A DNA stretch of 64,000 bases. It comes from Vibrio rhizosphaerae. GTDB lineage: Bacteria > Pseudomonadota > Gammaproteobacteria > Enterobacterales > Vibrionaceae. The stretch lies in assembly GCF_024347095.1 (NCBI RefSeq), contig NZ_AP024903.1:1612001-1676000 (forward strand), in the 5' to 3' direction. Every line of letters begins with the position of its first letter. Position 1 is the stretch's first letter. Under the pieces are notes generated by a model that saw only the letters and a program-made list of their open reading frames with translations, was not told the DNA's origin and did no database searches. Below, in pieces: positions 26,943-37,030 of this stretch. A program made the position numbers and the translations under genes.

Positions 26943-27052
26943 AAATCCTCCCTGTATTTCATGCGATTGACGTTGTGTGGTGTAATGGATGTCACCGAGC
27001 CATCAATGTTCGCAGCAGTACATGGTAAACATGATCAACCGGTAAGTGAGTC

Positions 27053-28186
27053 ATGCAAAAAAGTGAACTGAAAACACCTTATTTTATGATTGATGAGTCT
27101 AAATTGATTCGTAATCTTGAAATTGCCAAACAGCTAAAAGAGATTTCCGGTGTGAAACTGGTGCTCGCTCTCAAATGTTTTTCCACATGGGGCGTGTTTG
27201 ATATTATCAAGCCATATCTTGACGGAACGACAAGCTCCGGGCCTTACGAAGTTCAGTTAGGCTATGAGACTTTTGGCGGTGAAACTCATGCTTATAGCGT
27301 TGGATATAGTGAAGATGATGTAAAAGCAGTCGCCGATCTCTGCGATAAAATGATTTTTAATTCACAGTCACAATTAGCCGCGTATCGTCATCTGGTGGAA
27401 GGAAAGGCCTCTCTCGGTCTGCGTCTCAACCCCGGTGTGAGCTATGCCGGTCAGGACTTAGCCAATCCGGCTCGTCAGTTCTCCCGTTTAGGCGTTCAGG
27501 TGGATCATCTGGATCCGAATGTGTTTGAATCCATTGATGGTGTCATGTTCCACATGAACTGTGAGAACAAAGACGTTGATGCATTCATCCGCTTGTTAGA
27601 TGCGATTTCAATCCAGTTTGGGCCTTATCTGGCACAGTTGGATTGGGTCAGTCTTGGTGGCGGTGTGTTCTTTACCTGGCCGGGATATGATGTAGAGAAG
27701 CTTGGCATGGCATTGAAAGCATTTGCCGAGAAACATGGGGTTCAGTTATACCTTGAGCCGGGAGAAGCCATTATTACCCGGACAACGGATCTGGTTGTGT
27801 CAGTGGTCGATATTGTTGAGAACGAGATCAAAACCGCGATTGTTGACTCTGCCACCGAAGCGCACCGCTTGGATACATTGATCTACAATGAGCCTGCTTC
27901 TGTTTATGAGAGTAGTCAGAATGGCGAGCATGAATATGTCATTGGATCATGCTCCTGTCTGGCCGGAGACCAGTTCTGTATTGCTAAATTTGATCAGCCA
28001 TTGACCATTGGTCAAAAACTGCATCTGATGGATAGTGCAGGGTATACCATGGTTAAATTGAACTGGTTTAATGGGTTACGGATGCCTTCCGTTTACTGTG
28101 AGCGTCAGAATGGTGAAATCCAGAAACTCAATGAGTTTGACTATGCGGATTTTAAACGCTCATTGTCGCAGTGGTCCGTGCAATAG
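27053..28186 (+). CDS. nspC: Carboxynorspermidine decarboxylase NspC
   Basis: A 377-residue alanine-racemase-fold PLP enzyme that decarboxylates carboxynorspermidine to norspermidine. The PLP lysine is Lys41 in [13 protein letters not shown], and the substrate-side [11 protein letters not shown] cysteine region lies near residue 305. In V. cholerae NspC affects biofilm formation through norspermidine. It is the third step of the pathway encoded just upstream, but a terminator and about 190 bases separate it from CANSDH, so it may also have its own promoter. AGTGAGTC precedes the ATG. Confidence 0.95.
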   Translation: MQKSELKTPYFMIDESKLIRNLEIAKQLKEISGVKLVLALKCFSTWGVFDIIKPYLDGTTSSGPYEVQLGYETFGGETHAYSVGYSEDDVKAVADLCDKMIFNSQSQLAAYRHLVEGKASLGLRLNPGVSYAGQDLANPARQFSRLGVQVDHLDPNVFESIDGVMFHMNCENKDVDAFIRLLDAISIQFGPYLAQLDWVSLGGGVFFTWPGYDVEKLGMALKAFAEKHGVQLYLEPGEAIITRTTDLVVSVVDIVENEIKTAIVDSATEAHRLDTLIYNEPASVYESSQNGEHEYVIGSCSCLAGDQFCIAKFDQPLTIGQKLHLMDSAGYTMVKLNWFNGLRMPSVYCERQNGEIQKLNEFDYADFKRSLSQWSVQ

Positions 28187-28245
28187 ATTCGTGATTGGTC
28201 GGTGGTAAAGCCACCGATGAGTGACATAAGTGCTGACGATAAAAT

Positions 28246-28282
28246 AAAGCCCCCAAGAAGGATGACTTCTTGGGGGCTTTTT
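28246..28282. terminator. Bidirectional terminator between nspC and a chemoreceptor gene
   Basis: A perfect 15-base AAAGCCCCCAAGAAG stem with a 5-base loop is flanked by T runs on both strands (TTTTTG on plus, TTTATTTT on minus). It serves two convergent genes. Confidence 0.93.
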
Positions 28283-28308
28283 GATCGGTGATCGATACAT
28301 TATCACGA

Positions 28309-29916
28309 TTACAGTTTGAACCGCATGAGTTTGTCATCGAGTTGATGAGACATACTGGCTAAACGTTCACTCTCTTTGGCGAGCGTGGTTGCTGAGTCGG
28401 ACATCTCCTGAGCCGCGTCGTTAATGCCGGAAATGTTGCGGTTCATCTCTTCAGCAACTGCGCTTTGCTCTTCGGCAGCGGTCGCAATTTGTGCCGACTT
28501 ATCACTGATATGCTGAATATGAGTGACAATCAATTTTAAGTCGCTACCGGAGCCTTCCGCACACTGGACACTGTTGTAAGCCAGATCCTGACTCTTCTGC
28601 ATAGCGTCAGCGGTGCTGACTGCCAATTGTTGCAATCGATTAATGGTACTCTGAATCTCTTCGGTGGATTGATTGGTCCGGCTGGCCAGATTACGGACTT
28701 CATCAGCCACAACCGCAAAGCCACGGCCCTGTTCCCCGGCTCGGGCGGCTTCTATCGCCGCATTCAGGGCCAGTAGGTTGGTTTGCTCGGAAATTCCGCT
28801 AATGACGGAAGTCACTTCACTGATTTCCATTACACCTTCTTTAAGTTTATTGACCCGATCAGAGGCGACTTCCAACTCTTGAGATAAGGATTTGATGCTT
28901 TCAACACTTGATGAGACATCTTTGTCGCCCATTCCGGCTTCCTGACTTGCTTCTGCGGTATCTTTGGCGGTTGATTCAGCGTGATTAGCCACATCTGCGA
29001 CCGTGGCACTCATTTCATTCATTGCCGTTGCAATTTGGGTGAGTTGATCTTTCTGAGAACTCACGGCTTGGCTAGTATCTTCCGCGGATGCTGCTATTCG
29101 GTTTGCCGCTTCAGAAAGTTGCTTGGCAGACTTCACGGATTCATATAAAGCGGTACGAATCGAGCTAATTGTTTCATTAATACGTTGGGCCAGAATACCG
29201 ATCTCGTCTTTACCCATAATTGGAATTTCAACAGTCATATCGCCCTTCACAATATGCTGCATGGTATTTTTTATATGATCCAATGGAATAATGATTGAGC
29301 GGGCAATGATTGTGCCGAGTAAAATCATGCCAGCGACAATAAGAAGCGTAGATAAACCCATTTTGAGTAATAATGAGGATATTTCATTATCAATATCAGA
29401 GACGAGCATTCCTGAGCCAATAATCCATCCCCAAGGTTTATAACTATTTAGATAGGATAACTTATCGGTTATTTCACCATTGGTATTTTCAAAGCGATAA
29501 AGCACCATATCACCGCCTTGTTTCTGGCCCGCTTCTACAAATTCAAACCAGCGTTTATCTTCAGGGTTATTCATTTGCCCCATCTGTTTACCATTCAACT
29601 CAGGTTTTAAGGGGTGATCAATGATGTACCGTGATTTGTCTAACGTGAATAGATAATTGTCCCCATCAAAGCGTGTAGCGTTGAGTAACAATTTTGCCTG
29701 TTTTTGAGCTTCTTCTTTAGGCAGGGTTTGGTCAAGGTAAGCAATTTGAGAAATGACGGATTCAATGACTGCCGAAAGGCGTTGCTTTTTTTCACTGAGT
29801 AAGTTTCTTTCTAATGTTTGATTTGCAATTATGAGTAATACAACAAAACCGATAATCGCAACGAATACTAACCAGGCCAGTTTTCGGCTGACTTTGATAT
29901 TTCTTAGCATTGACAT
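28309..29916 (-). CDS. Methyl-accepting chemotaxis protein, single-Cache type
   Basis: A 535-residue chemoreceptor. One membrane helix (about 10-30) is followed by a short periplasmic sCache domain (35-180), with the signature [17 protein letters not shown] and a WGWIIGSGM tail. A second helix at about 185-207, a HAMP domain and a cytoplasmic signalling hairpin come next, with the invariant tip [20 protein letters not shown]. There is no CheR-tethering pentapeptide at the C-terminus. Single-Cache receptors of this kind often sense carboxylates. ATG 29916 has TTGGAGG upstream. Confidence 0.95.
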   Translation of the reverse strand: MSMLRNIKVSRKLAWLVFVAIIGFVVLLIIANQTLERNLLSEKKQRLSAVIESVISQIAYLDQTLPKEEAQKQAKLLLNATRFDGDNYLFTLDKSRYIIDHPLKPELNGKQMGQMNNPEDKRWFEFVEAGQKQGGDMVLYRFENTNGEITDKLSYLNSYKPWGWIIGSGMLVSDIDNEISSLLLKMGLSTLLIVAGMILLGTIIARSIIIPLDHIKNTMQHIVKGDMTVEIPIMGKDEIGILAQRINETISSIRTALYESVKSAKQLSEAANRIAASAEDTSQAVSSQKDQLTQIATAMNEMSATVADVANHAESTAKDTAEASQEAGMGDKDVSSSVESIKSLSQELEVASDRVNKLKEGVMEISEVTSVISGISEQTNLLALNAAIEAARAGEQGRGFAVVADEVRNLASRTNQSTEEIQSTINRLQQLAVSTADAMQKSQDLAYNSVQCAEGSGSDLKLIVTHIQHISDKSAQIATAAEEQSAVAEEMNRNISGINDAAQEMSDSATTLAKESERLASMSHQLDDKLMRFKL

Positions 29917-30146
29917 GACGTTTTCCTCCAAGCATCTACAGAGATGCTTGTGTATTATTATTTCAACAATATTATCCACTATTATATTTCATAATGGCCC
30001 ATACAAATATCTCCGCAATAATAAGCAGCTATTCTGCAGATCAGATCATATAAACATGTAATTGACAATGTTATTTTTTGCGACTTGTCTTTCGTTTTAG
30101 GAATGTAATAATGAATATTTTCATATATTTATGTTGTTGCATTAAA

Positions 30147-30671
30147 TTAGTGCGTTGATGAACTATCAAGCATGACTTGAGTATCTTCACTCAACGATTC
30201 AAGTTCACTGATAATATCATCGATGAATAATGTCTCGGGTAAACGAAGGGAAATGTGTGCTGTAAATAAACTGGAATTGATGCCGTGGCTGTCAGAAATA
30301 AATATCCGCTGGCAATTCATATCTAACACTCTAATTCGCTGACTATCGAGTAAGTGAGTAATTTCATTGACGATACCAGCTCTGTCATTCGCATCGATTC
30401 TCAAATTATATTCTTTTTTCTGTTCGGTATCATGTGGCGCACAGTCGGTAATCATCGTTGATAAGTTGGGTTGTGACAGAAAGGCATCTTTAATATACAT
30501 GGCGGTCTCTTCAGGTGCAGATACCTTGATTAGTGCAGCGACCCGGTTTTCTAAATAATTGATTTTACTAATCATCCATTGCCCGCCATTTTCATGGGTA
30601 ATCGCGGCTAGATGATGGATATCTGCTGGTGCAGCATCACCGATAAAGCTGACAATAAATAGCTGGGGCAT
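30147..30671 (-). CDS. Double-ACT-domain protein, GcvR-like
   Basis: A 174-residue cytoplasmic protein made of two ACT domains (about 2-75 and 85-165). Such two-ACT proteins include GcvR, which restrains GcvA control of glycine cleavage by binding glycine, and unassigned relatives. The residues LRIDANDRAGIVNEITHLL show the typical ligand-binding turn of the second ACT. AAGGAG lies before ATG 30671. The true GcvR assignment is uncertain, since gcvA and gcv genes are not in this window. Confidence 0.8.
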   Translation of the reverse strand: MPQLFIVSFIGDAAPADIHHLAAITHENGGQWMISKINYLENRVAALIKVSAPEETAMYIKDAFLSQPNLSTMITDCAPHDTEQKKEYNLRIDANDRAGIVNEITHLLDSQRIRVLDMNCQRIFISDSHGINSSLFTAHISLRLPETLFIDDIISELESLSEDTQVMLDSSSTH

Positions 30672-30959
30672 TCGGTTTCTCCTTACCAAGTTTTACTGAC
30701 TGATACTATTATTTTAGGCTGAGGTGATGTGGTTAGCTGAATGTTTTACAGTTTTGTTAGTTAGATCTGATCTTTGGTTCGATGAAAAACCGATGGATGG
30801 CTAAACTTCTATCAGGTTGAAATCAAAGCAAAGATAGAGAATCACAAGTCTTTTTCTGTGATGTATTGTATGATGAGACAACGTAAGTTTCTGGATCGGA
30901 AAAGCAGAGTCGATCTTTTTCTTGTCCGGGAGATTGAAGCTGAATAAAAGGTTTTGGTT

Positions 30960-32192
30960 ATGCTAAAAGTTGCGATGCTTAGTACCGGTGAAGAAGTACT
31001 CCATGGAGATATTCAAGACACGAATGCGACATGGTTGTCGAATCTTTTTTTTGAACAAGGCTATCCACTGACCAAGCGTTCAACCGCTGGTGATAATCGT
31101 CAGGTGCTTCGCGATGAAATTTTGACGCTGGCTTTAAATTCAGATGTTTTGATCGTGAATGGTGGCTTAGGGCCAACCAGCGATGATTTGTCTGCCGAGG
31201 TCGCGGCAGAAGCCGCTGAGCAACCATTGGTCCTGTTTCCTGATTGGCTTGAAGTCATGAAAGCACGTTTCGCTCAGCGGAACTTGGTGATGTCTGACAG
31301 TAATATCAAACAAGCGATGTTACCGGAACAGGCAACGGTATTGAATAATCCGATTGGGACTGCTTGTGGGTTTAAAGTCGAAATTCAGGGATGTCTCTGT
31401 TATTTCACGCCGGGGGTTCCGGTAGAATTTCATAAAATGATTCATGAACAAGTATTGCCCGACTTAAAGCAACAATTTCCCGATGCTTCAGATTTAGTCT
31501 GTCATCGTTTATATACACTCGGTTCGTCCGAGTCGGTTTTGGAAGATTTGCTCCGGCAGGTTGAATTACCTGAGACGTATCTGCTGGGTTTCCGTGCTTA
31601 CCTGCCTTTTATTGAGATCAAGTTGTTCGGACCGGCAGGGCAGGACAATGAAATGTACCGTTTAATGGAAGAAATATTTAGCCATGTCTCCGAATGGACG
31701 GTCAGTATTGATCAACCGATGCTTGCCCAACTTTCACAAACCATGCATAACAGTGGTAAAACGCTGGCGGTTGCTGAACAATCGACGCGTGGTTGGCTGG
31801 TGGATTGGCTGTTCAGTGATGACGCGATCTTTGAATTGTGTGGCAGCAGTTGGGTATTGAGCCCGAAAGTCTCCCAGAAAATGTCAGCTCAGGATCCGGT
31901 TTCTGCGATATTAGCACTAGCCAGTGCAACGAAAGAAAAAAGTGAGACGGACCTTGCGCTTGTGACGGGTGAATTCCGTGACGATGGTTTTACGCTGGCG
32001 TTATCGGCGAAGGAAGGGGAGTGGGCACAACAACTGAAGTTTAAACGGGATTATCGCGCCGATGAGCGAAAAATTTTAATCGGCACAATTGCCGCCGATA
32101 TGTTGTTGCGTTACCTGTCTTCCAAACCAGTCTTTGGCAAGTATTCATCGACTCTGTCAGAGAAACAGATTTATATTCCCACAACATCATGA
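30960..32192 (+). CDS. CinA-family protein (YfaY-like), C-terminal domain degenerate
   Basis: A 410-residue protein with an N-terminal MoaB/MogA-like (COG1058) domain, in which STGEEVLHGDIQDTNATWL and NGGLGPTSDD mark the nucleotide-binding part. The C-terminal CinA domain normally has nicotinamide-nucleotide amidase activity with an AESCTGG loop; here the matching place reads AEQSTRGW, so the catalytic serine of that loop is replaced. The same is likely true of related YfaY proteins. ATG 30960 has AAAAGG eight bases upstream. It is monocistronic and ends at a hairpin. Confidence 0.85.
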   Translation: MLKVAMLSTGEEVLHGDIQDTNATWLSNLFFEQGYPLTKRSTAGDNRQVLRDEILTLALNSDVLIVNGGLGPTSDDLSAEVAAEAAEQPLVLFPDWLEVMKARFAQRNLVMSDSNIKQAMLPEQATVLNNPIGTACGFKVEIQGCLCYFTPGVPVEFHKMIHEQVLPDLKQQFPDASDLVCHRLYTLGSSESVLEDLLRQVELPETYLLGFRAYLPFIEIKLFGPAGQDNEMYRLMEEIFSHVSEWTVSIDQPMLAQLSQTMHNSGKTLAVAEQSTRGWLVDWLFSDDAIFELCGSSWVLSPKVSQKMSAQDPVSAILALASATKEKSETDLALVTGEFRDDGFTLALSAKEGEWAQQLKFKRDYRADERKILIGTIAADMLLRYLSSKPVFGKYSSTLSEKQIYIPTTS

Positions 32193-32206
32193 TAAATCAA
32201 TGAATT

Positions 32207-32232
32207 CGGTTCAGTATTCAGATTCTGAACCG
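32207..32232 (+). other. Stem-loop after the CinA-like gene
   Basis: A perfect 8-base CGGTTCAG stem with a 10-base loop lies 15 bases after the stop. No T run follows, so it is a possible rho-dependent end or stabiliser. Confidence 0.45.
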
Positions 32233-32466
32233 ACGTGTGTTCCCCCCATATCATGCTTAGTCATCGAATTTGATAGGGGGTAATACTTTGAATTGCCACC
32301 TTATAATTTCAAATAAAATCTGATTATTCTTTATGCGTAAATTGTCTAATGTTTAATTCGATGATTTCTTAAGTGTTTCCTTATTCCCCTAAAAATGGCT
32401 ATACCCAAGACTATCCTGTTCACGCTAAACTGAAGTCTCGTGGAGCTGATACGGCAGGAGGCTGAC

Positions 32467-32745
32467 ATGCAGAGTCATTCAAAGATTCTTGTTTGGTACA
32501 AAGTTGCAAGCCAACAAGTTGTTTTGGGAGAAGCATATCAGGATATGAGTGATAAACTGGTTTCGCTTTGGTTAGATACACCGACAGAAAACGGTTTAAT
32601 GAGCGATTTGGGTTATCATATTTCATTATTTGGTGATGATGGGCGTAAGATCGCAGATAAAGCAATTTCAATGATGACGGCAGATCAGTTATTGGGGAAA
32701 GCACAACGGCTCGTCGATACAGGAAAAACGGGGGCCCGGCTATAG
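32467..32745 (+). CDS. Hypothetical protein, 92 residues
   Basis: The protein is small and soluble, with no signal or membrane segment, and I do not recognise it. It shows a beta-rich start (ILVWYKVASQQVVLGEAY) and a helical end (DKAISMMTADQLLGKAQRL). ATG 32467 is preceded by AGGAGG at an ideal distance, so translation is likely; an earlier ATG at 32440 is not. It lies alone between the CinA-like gene and the convergent yfaE. Function is unknown. Confidence 0.7.
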   Translation: MQSHSKILVWYKVASQQVVLGEAYQDMSDKLVSLWLDTPTENGLMSDLGYHISLFGDDGRKIADKAISMMTADQLLGKAQRLVDTGKTGARL

Positions 32746-32809
32746 CGACAATAAATCAGCCATAGCCGTGTGACAAACATCAGATGAATATTGATTTGAT
32801 GGTAATCGG

Positions 32810-33091
32810 CTAGGCTCGCTTCACTTTATGTACATAATGTACATCCTGAAGTTCTATATGTTGACTGCTTGCCCGGCATATACAAGGTAATATCTCATCA
32901 GACTGAGTATATGCGATTGCAAAACCCACATACTCAACTTCCCCGGCTGATAACTTACATCGACAGGCACCACAGTGCCCGTCTCTGCAGTTGTATTCAA
33001 CATTCAGCCCGGCGTTTTCCATGCTCTCCAGTAATGTCTCGGAGCCATTGGATTCGATCGTCAGTATCTGATTGATTTTGAGGATTGGCAT
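32810..33091 (-). CDS. yfaE: 2Fe-2S ferredoxin YfaE for ribonucleotide reductase maintenance
   Basis: A 93-residue plant-type ferredoxin. The cluster ligands are in NCRDGHCGACRC (CX5... then CX2C form) plus a fourth cysteine in EILPCICRA. In E. coli YfaE supplies electrons to NrdB to rebuild the diferric-tyrosyl radical cofactor. It lies two bases after nrdB on the same strand, the standard operon position, which makes the role certain enough. It is convergent with a small unknown gene. Confidence 0.95.
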   Translation of the reverse strand: MPILKINQILTIESNGSETLLESMENAGLNVEYNCRDGHCGACRCKLSAGEVEYVGFAIAYTQSDEILPCICRASSQHIELQDVHYVHKVKRA

Positions 33092-33093
33092 CG

Positions 33094-34227
33094 TTACAGC
33101 TCAAAGCCTTCAAAGTCATCAAGGTTCACTTGATTATCAATCTGACCGACCAGATAGGAGCTGATCTCGGCTTCCTGAGGTGCCACTTGAACGTTGTCTG
33201 AAGACAGCCAAGCATTAATCCAAGGAATCGGATTATTGACTGCACCGGGATAAGCGGCTTCCAGACCGACGGCTTGCATCCGGATATTGGTAATATACTC
33301 AACATATTGACAGAGAATATCTTTATTCAGACCAATCATTGAGCCATCTTTGAACAGATATTCTGCCCATTCTTTCTCTTGCTCCGCTGCGGTTTTAAAC
33401 AAGTCAAAACATTCTTGTTTACACTCTTCCGCGATCTGAATGAAGGTAAAATCATCCTGACCATTGCGAAGCAGATTGAGCATATGCTGTGTACCGGTCA
33501 GATGCAGCGCCTCGTCACGAGCAATCAGCTTAATAATTTTAGCATTTCCTTCCATCAGTTCTCGTTCAGCAAATGCAAAAGAGCAGGCAAAGCTGACATA
33601 GAAGCGAATGGCCTCAAGGGCGTTCACTGACATCAGACATAAATAGAGTTTTTTCTTGAGTTCATTGAGGCTGACAACCACGGTTTGATTATTAATGACA
33701 TGTTTGCCTTCGCCATAACGGTGATAGTCGTTGGTCAGTTTGATCAGTTCGTCGTAATAATGGGCAATGTCACCGGCGCGTTTAATGATGTGCTCATTTT
33801 CAACAATATCATCGAACACGGCTGCCGGGTCATTGACGATATTCCGGATAATATGCGTATAGGAACGAGAATGAATCGTTTCAGAGAAAGACCAAGTTTC
33901 AATCCATGTTTCCAATTCGGGGAGTGAAACTAAAGGAAGCAGTGCGACGTTCGGACTACGTCCCTGAATAGAGTCGAGCAGCGTTTGATATTTCAGGTTG
34001 GAAATAAAAATATGCTTCTCATGATCCGGCAAATTGTTGTAATTGATCCGATCTGTCGATACATCGACTTCTTCGGGACGCCAGAAGAAAGAGAGCTGTT
34101 TCTCGATTAATTTTTCGAAGATCTCATATTTTTGTTGGTCATAACGTGCCACGTTTACAGGTTGACCAAGAAACATCGGTTCTTTGAGCTGGTTATTCTT
34201 CTTTTGTGTAAAAGTGCTGTAAGCCAT
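33094..34227 (-). CDS. nrdB: Class Ia ribonucleotide reductase beta subunit
   Basis: A 377-residue subunit holding the di-iron tyrosyl radical. The motif [17 protein letters not shown] carries a glutamate and histidine iron ligand pair and the radical tyrosine; [15 protein letters not shown] gives the later Glu and His ligands. With NrdA it makes deoxynucleotides from ribonucleoside diphosphates. ATG 34227 gives the standard N-terminus AYSTFTQKK; a start seven codons upstream is unlikely. It lies between nrdA and yfaE in one operon, with a hairpin in the 87-base nrdA-nrdB gap. Confidence 0.97.
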   Translation of the reverse strand: MAYSTFTQKKNNQLKEPMFLGQPVNVARYDQQKYEIFEKLIEKQLSFFWRPEEVDVSTDRINYNNLPDHEKHIFISNLKYQTLLDSIQGRSPNVALLPLVSLPELETWIETWSFSETIHSRSYTHIIRNIVNDPAAVFDDIVENEHIIKRAGDIAHYYDELIKLTNDYHRYGEGKHVINNQTVVVSLNELKKKLYLCLMSVNALEAIRFYVSFACSFAFAERELMEGNAKIIKLIARDEALHLTGTQHMLNLLRNGQDDFTFIQIAEECKQECFDLFKTAAEQEKEWAEYLFKDGSMIGLNKDILCQYVEYITNIRMQAVGLEAAYPGAVNNPIPWINAWLSSDNVQVAPQEAEISSYLVGQIDNQVNLDDFEGFEL

Positions 34228-34245
34228 AGTTGCCTCAATCGGTTT

Positions 34246-34268
34246 CACCCTCTCACAGAGAGAGGGTG
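34246..34268 (-). other. Stem-loop in the nrdA-nrdB gap
   Basis: A perfect 9-base CACCCTCTC stem with a 5-base loop sits between nrdA and nrdB. On the minus strand A residues, not T residues, follow, so it is more likely an mRNA processing or stability element than a terminator. Confidence 0.5.
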
Positions 34269-34314
34269 TAAAACTGGTATATGTTGACAGAGAAAAGTCT
34301 ATACGGTGTCCGCG

Positions 34315-36606
34315 TTAAATCTTACAGGCGCCACCGGCACAGTCATCATCTTCAGCGATCACGGATGCTGTGACATCCTTCTGATCATCTTTCGCACCAT
34401 CTCTGGTGTTGTGATAATACAGGGTTTTTACGCCAAATTTGTAAGCAGTCAGCAGATCTTGAAGCAGTTGCTTCATCGGAACTCTGCCGGTTTCATAACG
34501 GGTCGGATCATAGTTGGTATTTGCAGAAATCGATTGATCAACAAATTTCTGCATAATGCTCACCAGATGTAGATAACCGTTATTCGAGCCAATATCCCAT
34601 AATAGTTCGTAGTTAGATTTCAATTCAGTGAACTCAGGAACGACTTGCTTCAAAATACCGTCTTTCGACGCTTTGACCGAAATATAACCACGTGGTGGCT
34701 CAATCCCATTGGTTGCATTTGAGATCTGAGAGGAGGTCTCTGAAGGCATTAATGCAGTCAGGGTCGAGTTTCTTAACCCGTATTCCATGACGTCGGCACG
34801 AAGTTGATCCCAATCATAATGCAGCGGTTCGGCACAAAGCTGATCAATATCCTTCTTGTAGGTATCAATTGGCATGAGGCCTTTCGCATAGTTGGTTTCA
34901 TTAAAGGCAGGGCAGCGACCTTGCTCTTTTGCCAAATTCATGGATGCTTTTAGCAAATAATATTGCATCGCTTCAAAAGTACGGTGAGTGAGGGCATTGG
35001 CACTACCGTCTGAATATTTAACCCCATGTTTTGCCAGATAGTAGGCATAGTTGATCACACCAACACCCAGTGTCCGGCGATTCATGGTTGCTTTACGTGC
35101 TGCTGGCAGCGGGTAATCTTGATAGTCGAGCAATGCATCCAGTGCCCGGACGACCAGATCGGATAACTCTTCAAAGTCATCCAGAGACTGAATTGCCCCT
35201 AAGTTAAATGCTGACAGCGTACACAAGGCAATTTCACCCGTTTCATCTTCAACATTGTTTAAAGGTTTTGTCGGTAATGCAATTTCAAGACAGAGATTCG
35301 ACTGGCGAACCGGGGCAACGCTTGCGTCAAACGGGCTATGCGTATTGCAGTGATCAACGTTTTGAATGTAGATCCGGCCGGTTGAAGCTCGCTCTTGCAT
35401 CAGCAGTGTAAACAGTTCAACCGCTTTAACGGTTTCTCTCTTGATTGACGCATCATTTTCATACTGGACATATAAACGCTCAAACTCTGCCTGATCCTGG
35501 AAGAATGCATCGTAGAGTCCCGGTACATCAGAAGGGGAGAACAGCGAAATATTACCGCCTTGAACCAGACGGGTATACATGAGTTTGTTCAGTTGCACAC
35601 CGTAGTCCATATGGCGAACCCGGTTTTCTTCAACCCCCCGGTTATTTTTGAGGACCAGCAGTGATTGTGCTTCGCGGTGCCACAGCGGATAGAAGACCGT
35701 GGCAGCGCCACCACGAACGCCCCCTTGAGAGCAACATTTAACAGCGGTCTGGAAGTATTTATAGAAAGGGATACAACCGGTGTGAAATGCTTCTCCGCCT
35801 CGGATTTCAGAGCCCAAGGCACGAATGCGACCTGCGTTAATACCGATACCAGCACGTTGTGAGACGTAACGGACAATCGAACTTGCAGTTGCATTGATTG
35901 AGTCGAGACTATCCCCGCACTCGATCAAGACACAGGAACTGAACTGGCGCGTCGGAGTACGGACACCAGACATAATTGGGGTCGGCAAAGAGATCTGAAA
36001 TTGTGACGTTGCATCGTAGAAACGTTTGATATAGCTCAGGCGCGTTTCCTGAGGATATTTGGCAAACAGGCAGGCCGAGACCAGAATATACAAGAATTGC
36101 GCACTCTCATAGATTTGTCCGGTCACACGGTTCTGGACAAAGTACTTACCTTCCAACTGCTTGACTGCTGCATAAGAGAAATTCAGATCGCGGCGGTGAT
36201 CGATATAGTTGCCTAATTCGATCCACTCTGCTTGTGTATAATCTTCAATGAGATGACGATCATATTTACCCATTTCAACCAGTTTTGTGACATGGTCGAA
36301 CAGTGTTGGCGGCTCATATTGGCCATAGGCTTTCTTCCTTAGATGGAAGACCGCAAGTCTGGCGGCAAGATATTGATAATCTGGCGAATCTTCGGAGATT
36401 AGATCGGCGGCGGATTTAATCAGTGTCTCATGAATATCGGAAGTGGTGATGCCATCGTAAAATTGGATATGAGCTCTGAGTTCTACCTGTGAAACCGATA
36501 CATTTTGCAGCCCTTCTGCTGCCCAGGTGATAACCCGATGGATCTTATCTAGATCGATTTGTTCTTTACGCCCATCGCGCTTCGTAACTGTGAGTTGCTG
36601 GTTCAT
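34315..36606 (-). CDS. nrdA: Class Ia ribonucleotide reductase alpha subunit
   Basis: A 763-residue catalytic subunit. An ATP-cone (residues 5-95) gives allosteric activity control. Active-site parts are visible: the FSSCVLIEC cysteine, the NLCLEI cysteine/glutamate pair and the ALCTLSAFN cysteine that complete the redox and thiyl set. The C-terminal tail DDCAGGACKI carries the shuttle cysteines. Length matches E. coli NrdA (761). The start has TTAGGG upstream. NrdR-like and DnaA boxes lie upstream. It leads the nrdA-nrdB-yfaE operon. Confidence 0.98.
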   Translation of the reverse strand: MNQQLTVTKRDGRKEQIDLDKIHRVITWAAEGLQNVSVSQVELRAHIQFYDGITTSDIHETLIKSAADLISEDSPDYQYLAARLAVFHLRKKAYGQYEPPTLFDHVTKLVEMGKYDRHLIEDYTQAEWIELGNYIDHRRDLNFSYAAVKQLEGKYFVQNRVTGQIYESAQFLYILVSACLFAKYPQETRLSYIKRFYDATSQFQISLPTPIMSGVRTPTRQFSSCVLIECGDSLDSINATASSIVRYVSQRAGIGINAGRIRALGSEIRGGEAFHTGCIPFYKYFQTAVKCCSQGGVRGGAATVFYPLWHREAQSLLVLKNNRGVEENRVRHMDYGVQLNKLMYTRLVQGGNISLFSPSDVPGLYDAFFQDQAEFERLYVQYENDASIKRETVKAVELFTLLMQERASTGRIYIQNVDHCNTHSPFDASVAPVRQSNLCLEIALPTKPLNNVEDETGEIALCTLSAFNLGAIQSLDDFEELSDLVVRALDALLDYQDYPLPAARKATMNRRTLGVGVINYAYYLAKHGVKYSDGSANALTHRTFEAMQYYLLKASMNLAKEQGRCPAFNETNYAKGLMPIDTYKKDIDQLCAEPLHYDWDQLRADVMEYGLRNSTLTALMPSETSSQISNATNGIEPPRGYISVKASKDGILKQVVPEFTELKSNYELLWDIGSNNGYLHLVSIMQKFVDQSISANTNYDPTRYETGRVPMKQLLQDLLTAYKFGVKTLYYHNTRDGAKDDQKDVTASVIAEDDDCAGGACKI

Positions 36607-36702
36607 TCTGCTTTATTTCCCTAACAAAACTGATAAGACCGACTATGAATTATTTTAGATTTAGGGTCTTGCTTATCTGATATAAATAACACTATGCGTT
36701 AA

Positions 36703-36718
36703 ACACAACATATAGGGT
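36703..36718 (-). promoter_or_regulatory. NrdR-like box upstream of nrdA
   Basis: On the minus strand ACCCTATATGTTGTGT matches the NrdR pattern ACACTATATATTGTGT at 14 of 16 bases, about 97 bases before the nrdA start. NrdR represses ribonucleotide reductase genes through paired boxes. A weak second copy (9 of 16) begins at 36735, 32 bases away, close to three helical turns. Confidence 0.6.
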
Positions 36719-36788
36719 CTTCGTACCTTGCGGATTACAAGATAGTGCTATTACGGGCTTATTTCAAGTTTGTCATCAGGGGACATCT

Positions 36789-36797
36789 TGTGGATAA
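36789..36797 (-). promoter_or_regulatory. DnaA box upstream of nrdA
   Basis: A perfect TTATCCACA is present on the minus strand about 183 bases before nrdA. DnaA is known to act on the nrdAB promoter in E. coli, so the site may link the operon to replication here as well. Confidence 0.5.
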
Positions 36798-37030
36798 CCA
36801 TCGCATGAAATTTTTTTGTTAGTAGCTGCTTACTGAGAACCTGTGTTTACAAGAGAATGGTCAAAACAGGTCTTATTTATTTGAGTGAAGTTCCACCAAA
36901 ATGAAAAAAAAACAGCTTGATCTTTAGAGACAAATGATCAGATCAAATGTCTGGTGTTAATTTAATCAATATGTATAAAAACTGTACCTCAGCAAATCGA
37001 TGCACTGCTTTATACAGAAATAAAGATGCG

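Larger units (their letters stand above)
36607..37030. other. nrdA upstream region
   Basis: A 424-base AT-rich spacer between nrdA and ubiG, both on the minus strand. It contains an NrdR-like box (36703-36718), a weaker possible partner 32 bases away and a perfect DnaA box (36789-36797). No further reading frame was accepted. Confidence 0.6.

Noticed and set aside
26519..26995. Minus-strand frame of 158 codons over the 3' end of CANSDH
   Set aside because: It is the complement of the CANSDH frame and also crosses the terminator after it.
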